6,437 bases of DNA from Filomicrobium sp. Lineage in GTDB: Bacteria > Pseudomonadota > Alphaproteobacteria > Rhizobiales > Hyphomicrobiaceae. The stretch spans positions 1 through 6,437 of the forward strand of contig JAJFHK010000286.1 of assembly GCA_021775655.1 (NCBI GenBank), in the 5' to 3' direction. This document shows positions 6,194-6,437 of the stretch, piece after piece (positions within the stretch are counted from its first letter, which is position 1; each line of letters starts with the position of its first letter). The notes under the pieces are model-generated. The model was not told where the DNA came from, searched no databases, and was given only the letters and a program-made list of their open reading frames with translations. A program made the position numbers and the translations under genes.

Positions 6194-6214
6194 TCCGTTG
6201 CTCCACGCAACGGA
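6194..6214 (+). promoter_or_regulatory. Hairpin/dyad upstream of the HTH gene
   Basis: TCCGTTGC-TCCAC-GCAACGGA forms a perfect 8-bp stem with a 5-nt loop, ending 30 nt before the HTH gene ATG. No T-run follows it on either strand, so it does not look like an intrinsic terminator. It could be an operator dyad for an autoregulating HigA-type protein or a structure in the 5' leader. Confidence 0.4.
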
Positions 6215-6244
6215 TGGCGAAACGCGCACAAATGGACAACTTGG

Positions 6245-6437
6245 ATGACCGGCAAAGATCTGTTCGGACGTGATAGCTCGCCCCCGCACCCTGGCGAAAT
6301 CCTGCGTGAGGATGTCATGCCCTGCTACCTACTCGACCACCAGGAACTGGCCCGGCACCTCAGAATCGATGTGTTTGTGGTTGACGACCTCATGACAGAG
6401 CAGCGCGATATCGATCTAGATCTGGCTATGCGGCTTG
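6245..6437 (+). CDS. HigA-family (XRE/HTH_3) antitoxin-like regulator, N-terminal part
   Basis: The frame starts at the ATG at 6245 and runs off the right edge after 64 codons. HPGEILREDVMP (residues 15-26) is the diagnostic start of the HigA/VapI antidote family. From there to ...LDLAMRL (58-64) the sequence aligns without gaps to the usual HigA helix-turn-helix layout, including the conserved Leu-Ala, Leu, Ile and Ala-x-Arg-Leu positions. The normal Arg/Lys/Asn residues of the recognition helix and the Gly-Lys-Arg after it are replaced by IDVFVVDDLMTEQRD (41-55), which is acidic and hydrophobic. Specific DNA binding is therefore doubtful. A HigB-type toxin gene would normally lie just upstream, and none is present. 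The start is supported by an in-frame TAG at 6179 with no other ATG, GTG or TTG between; the ribosome-binding site is weak. Confidence 0.75.
   Translation, partial: MTGKDLFGRDSSPPHPGEILREDVMPCYLLDHQELARHLRIDVFVVDDLMTEQRDIDLDLAMRL

Larger units (their letters stand above)
5918..6244. other. AT-rich divergent intergenic region (327 nt)
   Basis: No convincing gene lies here. The part from about 6040 to 6190 is clearly richer in A and T than the flanking genes. It sits between two divergently read genes, so it should hold promoters for both. It contains a paired GANTC motif (6023-6035), tandem TTAA half sites fitting a CtrA box (6129-6154), a 16-bp perfect palindrome (6134-6149) and an 8-bp-stem hairpin (6194-6214). 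I found no clean sigma-70 promoter. AT-rich stretches of this kind beside polysaccharide genes are often bound by xenogeneic silencers or MucR-type regulators, but nothing here shows that directly. Confidence 0.7.

Noticed and set aside
1..6437. Search for CRISPR arrays, insertion sequences, tRNA or rRNA genes
   Set aside because: No regularly spaced repeats, transposase motifs, terminal inverted repeats with target duplications, or tRNA-like cloverleaf patterns were seen.

Overview
The window looks like part of a cell-surface polysaccharide (exopolysaccharide, capsule or O-antigen) locus from a moderately GC-rich Gram-negative bacterium. An alphaproteobacterium, perhaps of the Sphingomonadales/Caulobacterales type, fits best. 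The reasons are the GDP-L-fucose synthase subtype (the ...[14 protein letters not shown]... variant) and a perfect match to the CtrA box TTAA-N7-TTAA in the right-hand intergenic region. The taxonomy is inference: no rRNA or marker gene is present.

Layout. (1) Positions 1-1036, minus strand: GDP-L-fucose synthase (fcl) followed by the first 12 codons of a nucleotide-binding SDR protein, most likely GDP-mannose 4,6-dehydratase (gmd). Together these would convert GDP-mannose to GDP-L-fucose. (2) Positions 1037-1290: a divergent promoter region with a plausible fcl promoter and, on the plus strand, a 14-codon leader ORF with a good ribosome-binding site that ends at the start of the next gene. 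(3) Positions 1291-3932, plus strand: a tightly packed three-gene unit of a PAPS-dependent sulfotransferase of the 'IHVPKCAGT' type, a family 2 glycosyltransferase, and a second sulfotransferase of the 'LPRSGSTLL' type. The gaps are 6 nt and then a 1-nt TGATG overlap. (4) Positions 3933-4136: a 204-nt gap with a candidate promoter. (5) Positions 4137-4961, plus strand: a class I SAM-dependent methyltransferase. (6) Positions 4970-5917, minus strand: a second family 2 glycosyltransferase, convergent with the methyltransferase and only 8 nt away. (7) Positions 5918-6244: an AT-rich intergenic region with tandem CtrA-like half sites, a 16-bp perfect palindrome, a paired GANTC motif and a hairpin. 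(8) Positions 6245-6437, plus strand: the N-terminal part of a HigA-family (XRE/HTH_3) protein cut by the window edge. Its predicted recognition helix lacks the usual basic residues.

Taken together, the genes suggest synthesis of a fucose-containing glycan that is sulfated by two unrelated sulfotransferases and O-methylated by a methyltransferase, with glycosyltransferases adding residues. A CtrA-type site beside an orphan antitoxin-like regulator hints at cell-cycle-linked control. The sulfated-fucose product and the control model are inferences from gene content. The individual enzyme family calls rest on visible motifs.
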